From the NCBI GenBank assembly GCA_026075535.2, contig AP026543.1, positions 10,168,001-10,232,000 of the forward strand: a DNA stretch of 64,000 bases, in the 5' to 3' direction. Position numbers and translations under genes: made by a program. Position 1 is the stretch's first letter, and each line of letters begins with the position of its first letter. This document shows, piece after piece, positions 18,518 through 30,620 of the stretch. The notes under the pieces are model-generated. The model was not told the origin of the DNA. It searched no databases and saw nothing but the letters and a program-made list of their open reading frames with translations. The stretch is from Tricholoma matsutake (Eukaryota > Basidiomycota > Agaricomycetes > Agaricales > Tricholomataceae).

Positions 18518-21500
18518 TCATTTATATGCTCCTAGAATTCTTTCGGCATGTTTCAGGTTTCCCTCGGGCTCCCATGAGTTCTCCGAGGTCGGGTATCCGA
18601 CCCACTTCACTAAGAAGTGCATGGTCCTTTTTTTCTTCTTATGTCCAATGATCGCTTCCACTTCATATTCCGATTCGCCTTCTATCAGATCAGGCAGCGG
18701 TTCTGGGAAGTTCGGTCCATGTGTCTCGGTTTCTTTATATGGGGAGAGGAGCGCTGCATGGAACACCAGGTGTATCTTCCACTGTTCTGGCAGCTTCAGT
18801 CAGTAGGAGAGTGGGCTCAGGACCTTCTCAATAGAGAACGGTCCTTCTCTTTTCGGTGCGAGCTTCTTAGTTTGGTGCATCATTCTGAGGTTCTTCACTT
18901 CTAGCCACACTCTGTCTCCTTCTTTGAACGGGGTGAAGTGCCTTGTCATTCTTTATGCCATCATTTGTCTGGCCAACTTGTGAGTTGCCTTTGCTTCATC
19001 TCAGGCCTGTTGCAGTGCAACTATTCATTTTTCTATGGCTGGTATGTTCATCTTCAGGTAGGGGAGTGGGATCGCCTTGGGCTCATAGCCCATCATGAGG
19101 TAGAATGGGGAGTTCTTCTGTATGGAGTGCGTCCTCTGGTTGTGCGTGAACTCCGCGGTCGGGAGGAGGTGCTTCCAATTCTCCTGGTTGTTCAAGCAGA
19201 AGATCTGTAAGTATACTTCCACTTCCTGATTCACCCGTTCTGTCTCCCCATCGGTCTGGGGGTGGTACGCTGTGCTCATTGCCAGCTTGATTTCGAGCAG
19301 TCTTCCTAGCTCCTGGAATAGCTGTGAGGCAAATCTGGGATCTCTGTCAGAGATGATCTTGTCTGGGAGGCCGAATCGTTTGTAGACATTGTCTAGATAG
19401 AGGGTGGCCACTCCCAATGCATCCACAGTTTTCCTGCAAGGGATAAAAATTACCCCCTTCATAAGCCCATGGTCTACCACGACCATGAGTGCATCATAAC
19501 CGTCGGACTCTGGTAAGTCGGTTATAAAATCTGTCATCACCATCGCAAATGGTCTCGTTGCTTCAGATTTAATCGGTTGCAGTGGGGGTGTCATTGGGTG
19601 GGTGTTGACCTTCATTTGCTGGCATGTAGCACATCCAGCGACATAGTTCTTGATGTATGTCATCATTCCTGGCCACCAGTAGTCCCTCCTGATCATTTCA
19701 GTCGTCTGCCATTGTCCCGGGTGTCCACTGGTTACTCCTTCATGGTATTTTTGCACCAGCTTCTTCCGTAGTTCTCCATTGTCCGGGACATAGCACCTGT
19801 CTCAGAAGAATAGAAGGCTGTCTTCTATCTTCCAGTCTTCCAATGCCGACTTTATCAGCAGTGTTCCTTTGGTCTTTAGCGCCTCGATAGCACTCTTCAC
19901 CAGGTCATCTTTCATGATGCTCCCTGCGAGCAAGTCATGCATTTTGGTGTCAATGAATTTCACGAATACTGTCTCTGGTAGCATCGTGACATCTTAATTA
20001 TCGTTGTCTTCTTCCAGTATGTGGTCTGCTCTCCGTGATAACGCATCGCTCTGTACCATCTGTGATCCAGGCACATGGATGAGTTGCAAGTCGAATTCCA
20101 ATAGGAATAAGCTCCATCTTGCCTGTCATCTGTTCAGTTTCTGTGCTGTCCGGAAGTACATTAGGTTCTTGTGATCCGAGAGGATTACTACCGGGTGTTC
20201 TGAACCCAGCAAGTAGTGTCTCCAAGTTTCCAGCGATTGTACTATCGCCAGAAGTTCCCTGTCGTATATCTCATAGTTCTGTTCCGTTGGTGTCAGTGCA
20301 TGCGATATGTATCTGCATGGATGCCAGTCTCCATTCATATCCCTTTGTCTCAGTACTCCTCCTGTCGCATGTTTTGAGGCATCTGATTCGATCGTGAATG
20401 GCTTTGTCGGGTCTGGCATCAGCAGTACCGGTGCTTCTGCAAATTTCCTTTTCAGCGTCTGAAAGGCCTGTTCACATTCAGTTGTCCAGTTGAACGTTTT
20501 GTCCTTCTTCGTCAGCTCATTAAGCGGTCTGCTTGTCTCCGCGAAATGTCCGATAAACTTCCTGTAGAAGTTTCCAAATCCCAGGAAAGATCTGACTGCC
20601 TTTACGTTTGTCGGGGCTGGCCAATCCTGTATACCTGCCAGTTTCGTGTTGTCCATGGCAATTTCATTGGGTCGGATGATTAGACCCAAGAATTCCACTT
20701 TGTGGACGTCGAACTTGCACTTCTCCAGCTTCAGGTATAAGTCATTTTCTGCCAGTCTTTGCAGTACTCTCTTTGTCCTTTCCTGGTGTTCGTTCTGATC
20801 CTTGGAGAATATCAGGATGTCGTCCATGTAAATCACAAGCCATCCTTATGTCGTGGAATATCTCGTTCATCATTGCCTGGAAAGTCGCCGGTGAGTTGCA
20901 TAATCTGAAGAACATCACTGTTGGTTTGAACAGCCCCTGATTTGTCTTGAAGGCTGCCTTCCATTGATCTCCATCCTTGATCCTGACGTTGTGATATCCC
21001 CATCGGATGTCCAATTTCATAAACCATTTTGCCCCTCTCAGTTTGTCCAACAGGTCCCCTACCAGCAGCAATGGGTAGGTGTTCTTGATCGTCCCGTTGT
21101 TCAAGTACCTGTAATCTTGGCAGGGCCGTAGCGCATCTGAGTCCTTCTTTGCAACGAAGAAGAATGGCAACGCCATGGGTGATTTTGATGGTCGGATGTA
21201 TCCTTTCTGTAGGCTTTCATCAAGAAACTCGTTGAGTTTCTTTTGTTCTGCTGGTGACAACGGGTAAACCCTGCAATCCTTCGCCATGAAGTCCATTTTC
21301 AGCTCGATCGCATGATCCCAGGGTCTTGATTCTGGGAATCTTTCCGATGCTTCCTTTTCGAATATCCGTCGGTATTCCCTGTACTGTTTGGGGAGTAGTT
21401 TGTTGAGGGTCTTTTGTTCGGGGTCTCCTTCCTTCTTGTGTGTCAGGTGTTGTGAGACCGATGTTTTTGCCCTGATCCAGATATTTTGTCCATAAGCATA

Positions 21501-22682
21501 TCGTGGTGATCCCTTTGCCTTTACGATCTGAGAGATTGTCTTCATTGATTGGGAGTACCCATATCTTGGTTCGTCGTACTCCTCTGTCAATGGTGTTTTA
21601 GCCGGTTCGAATATTCTGATGATGGGTTCTCCTCGGATGTAGGTGACTAGTAGTTCATCATCTTCAATCTTTAGTTCGGGTGTCTCTTTCGGTTGTTCCA
21701 TTGCCAGTTCCATTGCCAGTTCCATTGCCTGTTCGTGGTTTGCCTGTGCTGGGTTTTCCTTCCCAGTGTCTTCTTCATCTTGTGGCCCAATGGGCTCCGC
21801 ATCTTGAAGAGTTGTGACCGCAATCTCTTCGTCTTCTACTTCTTCGATGGTTGCCTTTCTTGTTTCGGTGGGTATTGTGTTCTTTCTCAGCTTAGTCCGA
21901 AGGGCTTCTCCCATCTGCCTTGCTTTATCGGCAATTTTCCAGCATTTTGTTAGCTGTTCTTCATTCCTTCATTTCTTTTTGAGGGCGAGCTTTTCTAGTT
22001 CTTTAGTGGCTATGTGGCGCCACATAAGTTGCTCTTCTTCTTTCGCCTCTGTCTTGAGGCCCATCTTTTCTTTTGCTTGGGCAACCATCTTTTGTGCCCA
22101 TGCCCATTTCTCCTCTCTTGTCATTTCTTTGAAGGGCTTCCCTTCTTCTTTGACTGTTCTCTGGCGCCAAGCCAGAGGTTTGTTGTCGGATTTCTCCATT
22201 CGCACCCTTCCGATGAGGGTTTTCCCTTTCCCAAATGAGAATTCTGGGTGGGTTTGGTTGGTCGTTCAGAATTGGAAAGTTCCAATTCTCCAGTTGATCA
22301 CTGGGTTGATTCTTCTGAGCCATGGCAGACCCAGGATAACTGATTCTTTCCCTAATCCTGCAATGAGGAAGGTTGTCAGGAATGATCTTCCATTGATCGT
22401 TAAAAATCCTTTGGTGTAGTGGGAGATCTCCCCCTTCTTGTTTGGGGTTCCATCTACGTTCTTGACCCTGATTGTCCTTTCCAGGGGGTGTAGTTCGAAT
22501 CCGCCGCTTTTTGCAAATTTGTGGCTCATGAATATTCCTCCTGCTCCTGAGTCGAGTAGGGCTTCAGTTTCGACAGCTTTCCCCCTGCCTGCTCCTAGCA
22601 CTTTGATATCTAAATGCATAGATTGATTCTTCACAGTGGCTAGTAATACAGAGCAGACAGAGAGTTCAGTGGTACCTGGCAT
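18518..22682 (-). pseudogene. Gypsy C pol: protease, RT, RNase H, integrase, chromodomain
   Basis: Read on the minus strand: aspartic protease (LLDSGAGGIF, about 22560), a Glu/Lys-rich linker, reverse transcriptase (KLDIRWGYHN, then [13 protein letters not shown] near 20830), RNase H ([11 protein letters not shown] near 20390), integrase zinc segment (HEGVTSGHPG...CATCQQ, 19750-19620), DDE core (MTDFITDLP, SDRDPRF, YHPQTDGETERVNQ near 19265) and a chromodomain (YEVEAIIGHKKKKRTMHFLVKW...SWEPE, 18690-18540). A 1-nt deletion just before YMDD (about 20845) shifts the frame. Stops lie near 21969, 20124, 19994, 19800 and 19043, and in the 18960-18790 stretch; most are TGA for Arg or TAA for Gln. 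The element is dead. Confidence 0.9.
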
Positions 22683-22699
22683 CGAGGCAGGCCACCTCT

Positions 22700-23551
22700 T
22701 TAAAAACCCTCGTCCCCTATTAAGGCGAGAGCTTTCTCCTTTCCTTCTTCGTCGAGTTCTTTCATGATCGCTCGGATCTTCGAGTAGGCTTCTCTGCCTT
22801 TGTTCTTTGGGAAAGGCCGGTCCTTGGTCCTTGTCTCCCCTTTCTTATGTTCGGTTGCTCTGTGTCCTGGTTGGTGGCACACAAAGCATAATCCCTTCTT
22901 CATGTGCTCAATCCTCTCTGTGTTGGAGAGTCGGTTGATCTTGAGCAGGCCTTCTTTTGTCTTGGAGTTGGGTAGCCTTCTTGCCAAGGCTTCCTGTGCT
23001 CTCCCGGTTATAGCCTTTGCTCTCCTCCATTGCCCATCATACTTGGAGGCAGTGTTGATCATCCCCTCTAGGGTCGTGGGGATCGTTTCCATGTTAAAAA
23101 CTCTTTCAAGGAGCCTGGGGTTTAACCCATCCATGAAGAGTTCAATGAGGGCAGTGTCATCATGGATTCCTGCCTTCTCTTGCAGGATTCAGAACTGCAC
23201 AATGTAGTCCTCCAGGTCCTGTCCCTGCTTTAGTGTCTTCATCTCTGTTCTGGCCCTGCCAGCTTCATCAATTGGGGTGAACGCTGTCTTGAGCATCATC
23301 TCGAAGGTTGACCATGTTCCTAGGTCTTCCTTTTCTGCCCATGTCTGTGCCCAGGGCGCAGCGGTTCCTCCATTCATGAAGGATAGTGCAAAGATAATTT
23401 TCTTCTCGTCAGTGTCGTAGATTCCATGGTTCACTCTCAGATAGAGTTTCACTTCTTGTAAGAACTTTGCAGTTCTCGTTTGATCCCCTGTGAAGTCAGA
23501 GGGGGTTTGGATTCTAATCTCCTTGGTAGATGCAGTGGGTTCGGTAGACAT
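22700..23551 (-). pseudogene. Gypsy C Gag with one stop
   Basis: About 283 codons from ATG 23551, broken by one TGA at 23189 (VQF*ILQEKAG, arginine expected). It reads a retrotransposon Gag core (FTGDQTRTAKFLQEVKLYL...WAQTWAEK...TLKQGQDLEDYIVQF) and a zinc knuckle CFVCHQPGHRATEH near 22880. The last knuckle position is His instead of Cys, giving CCHH. Protease follows 17 bp after the Gag stop. Confidence 0.85.
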
Positions 23552-23834
23552 GTTGGCGTTGTCGTTGGATAGGGAGAATGGATCTCATTCTGTGGTTTCT
23601 CTTTATTGAAGGGTCTAAAATCCTCTTTGTCGAGGTATCGGGGTTCTTCGTCACTGGTTCTCCTTGAGAACCACTTCTGTGCTGGTTCTGAGTATCATAC
23701 TAGTCGACCCTGGTATCTATACCATGGGGTTCTTCCTGATGATGATGCTCCGGTTGGAGGTCTGTCTGGGCTTTGTCTGAAAGACGTTGTGTCTGCACCT
23801 AGGTAGGTGGACTTTGTAGATCAGCTTGACCTTT

Positions 23835-24613
23835 TGTTAAGACTATAGGTCTCAACTCAGCCTAGTCTTTGTATGTTGCAGTTGGAGGCTTTCCAACTGT
23901 ATCAGTTCTTGCAGTAAGAGGCTTTCTTACTGTATCGGGTTCTGTTCGGGACTTGGTGCTTCCTAAGTCAATATGGCTATCCATACTCAGAGGCTTTCTG
24001 AGTAGACCGTCGGTTTGTGTATCTCAGTTGGAGGCTTTCCAACTGTCAAGTTCGAGTTATCACAGCTAGGGGCTTCCTAAGCTGTCAAGTGTTCTGGTTG
24101 AGTCTAAGACCGTTATTTGAATTAGGTCAAGCTAAGGAATACAGGCCGTATTACTGTAGCTTATATACGGTTCAGAGAATGTCTATTGTCCAATCGGAAT
24201 ATGAGATCCTTGTCAAGTAAATATAGAAGGAACAATAGAACAGTAAGCCTCATGCCTAGCATGAGGAGTCCAATGTCACAGAGTGCTGCAGCGCAGCATG
24301 TCGAAGAACAATAGCAAATAACCCTCATGCCAAGCATGAGGCGTCCGATGTTATGGAGTGCTGCAGCACAGCATGTCAGGAAACAATAACAGATAAGCCT
24401 CATGCCTAGCATGAGGCATCCGATGTCACGGACCTCATGTCAGGAGGCTGTCGTATCACAGCATGTATGGGAGTGGGTTTGGGTGCATGGAGTCACCATG
24501 CGTCAAAGCGTCTCCCGTCGGAAGTGAGTCAAGTTGAATGAGAAAATTAAAGTACCCGGTCTTGCCGGCATACGTCTGGTCATCATGGGTTACGATAACA
24601 GAAACTTGTAACA
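23835..24613 (-). repeat. 5' LTR of gypsy C
   Basis: 779 bp, same ends as 17363-18112, with three copies of the CCTCATGC-N3-GCATGAGG repeat (near 24247, 24323 and 24397) against two in the other LTR. The next sequence in element sense (23834 downward) is AAAGGTCAAGCTG. I do not recognise it as a usual tRNA primer-binding site. Confidence 0.92.
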
Positions 24614-27600
24614 GGTTTAATACCTCTAGAATCCTGGTTACAGTCAAGGATGTCAATGGGCCAGTGTTCACGGTAATGATTGACCCCGAAACTAACCCGA
24701 CACCTACCTCACGCTCAGAGTTTGCAGGTTTGGCTTGTGACCCCATTCCCACCACCACTATTGATGAAATCGAGTATGACGGGTGGGTCATTATCGAGGA
24801 AGAGGTGGCCACCACTGTCAACTGGAGTCAGTACACCTCGGCACCCATTGCAGATGTATTCACTGTCAAACTGCTCAGTCAGACCGGTAGATCCCCCCTT
24901 TCCTCAGAGGACTACCTGTTCATTGTGGATTCTGGGGTGACCGTACATATATCTCCCAACAAGAGGGACTTTATTACCCTTCGTCTGACTCAACCTCATT
25001 CAGTCAAGGGCGTGGGAGGGACTTCAATTGCCGCCATTGGTGTCGGTGACATCAAACTCAGAATAGCCCGAGGCGCATCAGTCAAATTATGTAATGCACT
25101 CTATATCCCACATTCAGCAGTCCACCTTATCTCAGTGGGCATGCTGGCTGATGACTTGAATGTGGTAACACATTTTGATAGTTTGGGGTGCTGGATTACT
25201 GATAAGTCCACTGGCGCTTTTGTTACACATGGATCTCGGTTGTCCAAGAAACTTTATTCACTCGATTTTCACACTGTCACTGCTGACCATGCTCTCACTG
25301 TACACAAATCTCCTACCTTGGAGATGTGGCATTGTCATCTTGGTCATGCAGATTACCAATCCCTCTGGGACATGGCCAAGAAAGGAACACTGACAGGTGC
25401 GCCCATTACAAACACCTTAAAACTACCCAAATGCGAATCTTGTGTCCTTGGAAAACAGACAAAAACACCTGTACCAAAGAAATGCAAGGAAGGGCCCAGT
25501 CACAGAGCAACTAGAAAGCTGGAGAAGGTGTGGGTAGATTTGTCAGGGCCACATGCTGTCTCATCTTGTACGGGGAATTCATATATAATGGATATTGTTG
25601 ATGATTACACCTCTTTGCCTTGGTCAATACCCCTCCGCAACAAAGATAATTTGTTTCCTGAATTAAAAGCTTGGGAACTTGCACAGGAAGCTGAGACCAG
25701 ACTCAAGGTTGGGACTTATATCACTGACAATGGGGAGCTGAAGTCACATGAAATGAAAGCCTGGCTGAAGACATGAGGAACTGATCATTGTTTCACTGCC
25801 CCACACACCTCTGCTCATATTGGCCATGTTGAACGGATGCATTGCACATTAATGGCTAAGGCCCATACCATGCGAATATATTCAGGTTTACCTGCTTATC
25901 TGTGGGACAAATTCTACCTAACAGCATCTCATTTGCATGCCAAAACTACCACCCATTCTCTACAGGGACACACTCCTTGGGAACTATGGTTCGGACAAAA
26001 GCCCAATTACTCATATCTGTGTGAAATTGGGTGTCGTGCCTTTGTACTTATACCTAAAAAGGACAGCCCGAAAATGTTCGAATGCTCTGTTGAATGTGTA
26101 TTGATAGGGTATGACCCTAAATCCAAATCCTATCAGTGCTATGATTGTGCAACGTGTAAAATCCACAGTTCTTACCATGTTTGGTTCCTTGAAAGTCACG
26201 ACGGATACTCACCACCCATGCCTGTCATCTTACAGGATGATGCAACTACCAACCAACTTAATAATACAGAATCTAATCAAAGTCCCTTAATCCCAGATGA
26301 CAATAGTGATGACAAAGAGCAGTTCATCGACCACAGTTCAAACAATAACACAAGAGGCAGAGCAATATATTACCCTGGAGAATATGTTGGGAATAATAGG
26401 GAAAAAATAAAAGGAACCATCAGTAAATAAATGTTGTTTTTCCTACACTTTTCTCTTTGCTCTTGCTCAGCAAAAATAACTCATCCATTCCCAGGAGAAA
26501 ATCAGGTGAAAATGGAGGGGAAATATATCTTTTTTTCCACATTTTCTCTATATCTGGTGAAAATAACATTTTTTCTCCTGACTTCCACAATTTTTTCACC
26601 TAGAAACAGATTAGTTGTTTTTCCACAGAGAAAAAACTGGGAATATGTGGGAAAATAATCTTTTTCCCCCTAATGTTCACAAGTTTTTCTCCTGAAAACA
26701 GATGAGTTGTTTTCCTGCAGCAACCAAAAGGACAAAGTGTGGGAAAATACCATATTTTTACTGATGGTTCCTTTTATTTTTCCCCAGTGAAAGTGTCTTT
26801 TTCTCCCATTTTTCCCAACATTTTCTCCAGGGGAATATATTGCTCTGCCTCTTGTGTAAGGATACTGGTGACCTAGATGAACAACACATACCACCGCCTC
26901 AACCTATACCCTGCTGTTCCTTGTGTATCATTACCCCCACAGAAAAGAACCTGAATGGTGGTCCAGTCAACACCAGAACTGCAACAGCTGTTCAAGAATC
27001 CCGGGAGAGCATGACCTGGGTCAAGGAGGCATGATGGGAACATAGGGCATCATTGGTTGCTGGCCAAACAGCCAAGCCGGATCATATACAAGATTCGACG
27101 ATCATTCATGATCGTGATGTCATTACAGATTTGTGTCAATCATTTGGCACCCTTGATCTTGGTGATCAGGTGCATCAACTCCATGCTTTGATCTCGGAAA
27201 TGGCAGACTTCAATCCTGAATCCCTTCAATTTGAGGATGACCCAAGAACATGGGAGGAAGCCAAGAACTCTGTTGATGCTGAACGATGGAGGGAAGGATA
27301 CATGGAGGAATTGAAATCCCTAAAAGATATGGGTGTCTATAAGTTAATTCCTCAAGACGAAGTACCGCATGGTAAGCGCATCTGAAAGGGGAAACCAGTT
27401 TTCCACATCAAGCAGGATGAGACAGGAAGGGCAATAAGATGGAAGGTGCACCTTGTCTTTAAAGGTTTCAAACAGATCTATGAAAAGGACTATACAAAGA
27501 CTACCTCATTGACTGCACGCATGGAATCATGGAGAATACTCTTGCATTTAGTGGCCTCTCTGGGCTGGGATGCACAACAGATAGATGTGAAGACTGCATT

Positions 27601-28802
27601 CCTCTGTGGGTTACTACCAGATGATGAGGTACAATACATGCAACAACCCAGGGCCTGGGAAGGAGGACTGGATCTGGCAGCTTCAACATGGGTTATACGG
27701 TATGAAGCAGAGTGGGTGCATATGGAACCAGACACTTAATTCCCAGATGATTGATTGGGGATTCACCTGCCTATCTTGCAAGTCTTGCATTTATTACTGG
27801 AAATCTGACTCAGGTATTGTTATTGCAGCCATCCATGTTGACGATTATCTCTCCATTGCAGATTCAAAGGACAAAAATGAATGCTTCAAGGCCCAGATGA
27901 AACAAGTATGGACTATTTTGGAGTTGGGCACAGCACATTTTATTGTTGGGATCACCGTCACCTGGGATAGAATCACATGGACTGTTGCGCTCTCACAGAC
28001 TGCTCTAATTGACAAAATAATTGAACAGTTTGGCCAAAAGGATGCTCACCCCATATTGTCGCCCCTGGAGCTGGGATCCAAATTATGCCATCCAAATCGA
28101 CAGTCAATATCCTCAGAGACTCAACACCAACTCAATAAACTTTTGTACCAATCCCTAGTGGTGTGCTTACTCTATCTGGCTATATCGACCTGCCCCGACA
28201 TCTCATATGCAGTTCAACAACTTTCTCAATACCTCAACTGCTATTCCTTTGAACATTGGGGAGCAGCCATCAGATTGGTGCATTACCTCAAGGGTATGAA
28301 AGATCTTAAACTTTATCTTGGGGGCAATCTCCCTATCAATCTTGAAGCATTCAGTGACTCCAATTGGGCCAATTGTCTTGACACGCACCATAGTGTTGGT
28401 GGCTATGTTTGCTCCCTAGGTTCCAGCGCAGTCTCCTGGATGGCATGAAAACAAAAGTTTGTTGCCACTTTGTCATGCGAAGCAGAATATGTTGCAGCTT
28501 TTGAAATGGCAAAAGAATGTATTTGGTTATGGACACTACTCAAATATATTGACCACCAACAATCTCTCCCTACCATAATTCACTGTGACAACTCCACAAC
28601 AAAGTCCTTATCCAAAGACCCCCTTCTCCACTCTCGTGTCAAGCATGTCGACATAAAATACCATTTCCTGCAGGAGCGCGTCCAATCGAATGAACTCAAA
28701 CTCACATATGTCAACACCCAGGAGAATATTGTGGACCTATTCACGAAATCTCTGGATGTCAAACAATTCACTTACCTTTGCAATTTTCTTGAGCTCCATT
28801 AA
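24614..28802 (+). pseudogene. Copia B pol: protease, integrase, RT, RNase H
   Basis: Continues the Gag frame after gypsy C. Protease FIVDSGVTVHISPN (near 24925); GAG-pre-integrase MWHCHLGHADY...CESCVLGKQ; integrase VWVDLSGP, DIVDDYTS, ITDNGEL, then after a TGA at 25774 AHIGHVERMHCTLM; RT from WEEAKNSVDAERWREGYMEEL, IDVKTAFLCG, a frameshift near 27650, LYGMKQSG and VDDYLS (near 27838); RNase H AFSDSNWANC, a TGA at 28446, SCEAEYVAAF and ENIVDLFTKSL. A MITE interrupts between integrase and RT. The TGA codons (also 27032 and 27383) all stand at likely arginine sites. Confidence 0.9.
26349..26856. mobile_element. Foldback MITE in copia B, Tourist/Harbinger-like
   Basis: 508 bp with long inverted ends: CACAAGAGGCAGAGCAATAT at the left, its complement at the right, and matching far inward through CCTGGAGAA, GTTGGGAA and AAATAAAAGGAACCATCAGTAAA. 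The flanking 3-bp duplication is TAA (26346-26348 and 26857-26859). Cutting out the MITE plus one TAA rejoins the copia B frame (SNN|KDTGDLDEQ). A TAA target points to the PIF/Harbinger superfamily. It has no ORF of its own. Confidence 0.85.
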
Positions 28803-28813
28803 TCCGATTCCAT

Positions 28814-28843
28814 GTGAGGAGGAGTATTCATGGTGAGGAGGAG
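28814..28843 (+). other. Doubled polypurine tract of copia B
   Basis: GTGAGGAGGAG occurs twice (28814-28824 and 28833-28843), the second copy abutting the 3' LTR. The first is followed by TATTCATG. Confidence 0.6.
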
Positions 28844-29216
28844 TGTTGAGAAATACACTGTGAGAGGCTACGAATGCCATATTACTGTTTATGGACACCA
28901 GCACAATCGTCTTTGATGTGGATGCTATATTTAGCATGTCAGGTTCCCTTTGAGGCACGTGTACTGATCCATGCAGTAGATACCTTTATGGCGCCTATCC
29001 CCTTTGTCTATATGATACATATATATAGTAGATAATCAGACAACCACCTCAGTCCATTATACAATGACTGAGGTGAGTAATGATATTATTATTTAGATGA
29101 GAATGACTACTTACTGTACCTGTAGTTACTCTTGTATACAGTAGGTACAGCACTCATATATAGTCTGTTATACAATGATTGAGTTATTCTTGTATACGCT
29201 AGGTTGATTTTCTACA
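28844..29216 (+). repeat. 3' LTR of copia B
   Basis: 373 bp, same ends as 15955-16331, about 27 substitutions and a 4-bp deletion apart from it, followed by the target duplication GGTAT. Confidence 0.92.
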
Positions 29217-30620
29217 GGTATATCAAAGGCATGCTCCTGAATCCTGATATTGCACCTAGCGCTAGCATCAATCAGTGGATAGTATCGATCTTAACCTTCC
29301 ACTTCACATTAGTCCATGTGGCAGGCACACATCATGGTCCAGACAGACTTTCAAGACGTCCTCCACAAGATGAAGATGATCAGTTCGACAATGAAAACAA
29401 TTTTGGAGACTGGATCAACCGTCTTCAGACTCTTCATGGTTTCATACACCAAATCAATCCCATTATGACTCGTCCCATTACTTCCTATCAAATTTCGACA
29501 CTCTCCCTCTCTTCAGATCTCAGTAAGGGGGAGGATTTTACCTACAATGATGTCCCACAAATGAACAATGCGAAAAAGGATGATGAAAGATTACTTTGCA
29601 TACAAAAATGGTTAGATGATTTGGTACGACCTCCAGACTTATCGGATTCCGAATATGCTACCTTTGTTTGATATTGCACTGATTTCTTTTTAGACTCAGG
29701 CAAACTATGGAGAAAAGATTCCCATGGAGCTCACAAAATCATCCCAATCCCCAAACGTCATCTCAAAATTATTCATGCAGCACACGACGATATTGGACAC
29801 AAGATGATTTTCACTATGAAATCAGTTGTTGCCCTTCAATTTTGGTGGCCAAACATGAAAGCCGACATTGCATGGTTTATTTGTACTTGCCACATCTGCC
29901 AAATTCGACAAACTCAAAATCTCCTTATTCCACCTACAGTCGCCACTCCAGCACCCCTTTTCGGCAAAATTTACATCAATACTATGCAGATGCCTCCTTC
30001 AGGTGGATTCAAGTATATCATACAAGGTCAATGTTCACTAATGACCTATCCCAAATGGTGAAAACTTCGACAAGAAAATGCTACGACCCTTGGCGATTGG
30101 ATCTTCGAAGACATTATTTGTCAATGGGGCTCCCTATACAAAATCGTGAGCAATAATGGATCAGCATTTCTCACAGCATTGGAGTACCTTTCGAAATGAT
30201 ATCACATTAACCATATTTGAATTAGCGGCTACAATTCTCATGCAAACAGACTCATTGAAAGAGCTCACTTTGATATTTGACAATTGTTATTCAAAGCAGT
30301 TGATGGAGATCAGAGCAAATGGTCAGCTGGAGCATACTCTGTGTTTTGGGCAGAATGAGTTATGGTTTGTAGACATATGGGTTGCTCTCCTTACTTTGCA
30401 GTTACAGGATCGCATCCCCTCATCCCACTCAACATCTCTGACGCTACCTACTTGCAACCCCCTCCCGATTCTATCTTATCAACAACCGATCTCATCGCTT
30501 GATGAGCAATAGCACTACAGAAGCGATCACCCGACCTCGAAATTCTGAGCCCCATGATCTCTCCTAGCATCTCTCCCTCCTCTCCCCTCCTTGTCTCATC
30601 TCGGGAGCCAGGCATAGATT
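29217..30620 (+). pseudogene. Gypsy A RNase H tail and integrase, second part
   Basis: Continues from 15949: YIKGMLLNPDIAPSASI and HVAGTHHGPDRLSRR, the end of RNase H. Then come the integrase H2C2 zinc segment (HAAHDDIGHK...CTCHICQ, about 29772-29905) and a decayed DDE core (NNGSAFLT, then the LIERAHFDI helix near 30250). In-frame TGA codons again stand at arginine sites (e.g. 29668, 30058, 30219). The trace fades after about 30600. Confidence 0.8.

Larger units (their letters stand above)
17363..24613 (-). mobile_element. Ty3/gypsy chromovirus C, nested in copia B
   Basis: 7251 bp on the minus strand. LTRs are 23835-24613 (5' in its sense, 779 bp) and 17363-18112 (3', 750 bp), with TGTTAC...TTAACA ends. 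The target duplication is imperfect, GGTGT against GGTTT. A polypurine tract AGAGAGAGGGTGA abuts the 3' LTR at 18113-18125. Gag, protease, RT, RNase H, integrase and a C-terminal chromodomain are all traceable, so it is a chromovirus. Removing it restores the copia B frame (CTG GGG TGT AAT ACC...). The coding parts are broken by stops and at least one frameshift. Confidence 0.93.
15955..29216 (+). mobile_element. Ty1/copia element B, nested in gypsy A
   Basis: LTRs 15955-16331 and 28844-29216 flank a copia gag-pol relic. The target duplication GGTAT (15950-15954 and 29217-29221) is perfect. The two LTRs differ at about 27 sites plus a 4-bp indel by my count (about 93 % identity), and most differences are transitions, so this insertion is far older than copia A. 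Without the inserted gypsy C (7251 bp) and MITE (508 bp) the element is about 5.5 kb. It is CpG-poor. Confidence 0.93.
14743..30620 (+). mobile_element. Old Ty3/gypsy element A, split and decayed
   Basis: Two coding fragments, 14755-15949 and 29217-about 30620, form one gypsy pol once the copia B insert and one copy of its GGTAT duplication are removed: ...GTC GAT GCA AGG TAT joins ATC AAA GGC with no frame change. No LTRs were found. The left part is cut at the end of composite element 2 and the right limit is uncertain. This is the oldest layer of the nest. Confidence 0.8.

Noticed and set aside
17776..24415. A CRISPR array, because of evenly placed palindromic repeats
   Set aside because: Repeats lie in LTRs of a fungal retroelement, are few, and have no cas genes; CRISPR is not expected in a fungal nucleus.
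14755..30300. Reassignment of TGA to arginine, since so many TGA codons fall at arginine positions
   Set aside because: Host genes here end in TGA (for example RNA14 at 54595), CGA is used normally for arginine, and the pattern is confined to old repeats that also carry frameshifts. CpG decay explains it.
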